This document shows positions 4,806 to 5,069 of a stretch of 5,069 nucleotides of DNA, in pieces (within the stretch, counting starts at the first letter, position 1; every line of letters begins with the position of its first letter). Source of the DNA: Treponema sp. (GTDB lineage Bacteria; Spirochaetota; Spirochaetia; Treponematales; Breznakiellaceae); contig JAIRUO010000232.1 in NCBI GenBank assembly GCA_031254385.1, positions 1-5,069 on the forward strand, written 5' to 3'. The position numbers were made by a program, and so were the translations under genes. The notes under the pieces were generated by a model. That model saw only the letters and a list, made by a program, of their open reading frames with translations. It had not been told where the DNA came from and made no database searches.

Positions 4806-5069
4806 AATCTTCAGCACACTCTTGTCGTAGTCCGAAGGCGGAATGTAGCCTAGTAGATTTATGCAGGTGGCGGCTATTGAACTGATGCCTAAGCCTTCGT
4901 TGAGGTCGCCTTCGCCGGGCTTGTTGGGGTATTCGCCTTTGCACTCGGGGTCGTAGATTACGCAGGGTACGGGGTTAAGGCTGTGGGCTGTTTTGGGTTT
5001 GGGAGTACCGTCTTTGTTAAGGGTAACCGTGCCTTTTTTGTCGTGCTCGTACATGTCGTCGCTGTTGCC
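4803..5069 (-). CDS. gpmI: 2,3-bisphosphoglycerate-independent phosphoglycerate mutase, C-terminal part
   Basis: Only the last 88 residues are in the window; the frame is open to the right edge, so the start is outside and the ATG at 5054 is internal. The enzyme interconverts 3- and 2-phosphoglycerate in glycolysis using two metal ions (usually manganese). The visible part begins GNSDDMYEHDKKG, matching the conserved stretch after the metal-binding Asp-His of iPGM. It continues with PKPKTAHSLNPVP (residues 29-41), where H35 of TAHS is the expected metal ligand, and ends with GLGISSIAATCINLLGY (60-76), the conserved last helix region. The usual full length is about 510-550 residues. The spacer between the two metal-site segments is longer than in the short Bacillus-type enzyme. 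The TAG stop is the first TAG of the inverted TAGGG array, but no extra tail is added. Confidence 0.88.
   Translation of the reverse strand, partial: GNSDDMYEHDKKGTVTLNKDGTPKPKTAHSLNPVPCVIYDPECKGEYPNKPGEGDLNEGLGISSIAATCINLLGYIPPSDYDKSVLKI

Overview
The window looks like a chromosomal housekeeping and metabolic stretch of an anaerobic bacterium of moderate G+C. The mix of an aldo/keto reductase carrying two 4Fe-4S motifs, a cytoplasmic zinc-phospholipase-C-fold protein and a cofactor-independent phosphoglycerate mutase, together with overall protein style, resembles spirochaetes of the Treponema group (termite-gut type). This assignment is inferred from family resemblance; no marker gene proves it.

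Layout, left to right. (1) 1-312 (+): C-terminal part of an alpha/beta hydrolase, clearly more AT-rich (about 35% G+C by hand count) than the rest. (2) 336-377: an array of GGGGAGT/AGGGAGT heptamers that forms the 3' end of the next gene. (3) 355-1395 (-): extended short-chain dehydrogenase (NAD-dependent epimerase family). (4) 1445-2626 (+): ferredoxin-tailed aldo/keto reductase, divergent from the epimerase across a 49-bp gap. (5) 2632-2706 (-): tRNA-Pro(GGG), whose 3' end lies 5 bp from the reductase stop. (6) 2707-2859: face-to-face, overlapping promoters for the tRNA and for the deacetylase, followed by a leader containing three hairpins and a fourth at the gene start. (7) 2860-3558 (+): NodB-type polysaccharide deacetylase. 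(8) 3580-4695 (+): zinc-dependent phospholipase C-like protein, probably co-transcribed with the deacetylase. (9) 4677-4805: a foldback element with TAGGG-repeat arms around a palindromic core. (10) 4803-5069 (-): C-terminal part of gpmI, convergent with gene 8.

The most unusual signal is the family of G-rich TAGGG/GGGGAGT repeats. Three different genes (epimerase, phospholipase-like, gpmI) use a TAG inside such a repeat as their stop codon. In two of them the repeat also encodes a short Gly-Val-Gly-Ser tail. In all three the repeat is G-rich on the mRNA strand, and two arrays satisfy the usual four-run G-quadruplex pattern. The genes without the repeat (hydrolase, aldo/keto reductase, deacetylase) all end in TAA. 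This suggests a dispersed element that settles at, or is kept at, gene 3' ends. The genes do not form one obvious pathway; only the deacetylase and phospholipase-like pair looks like an operon.
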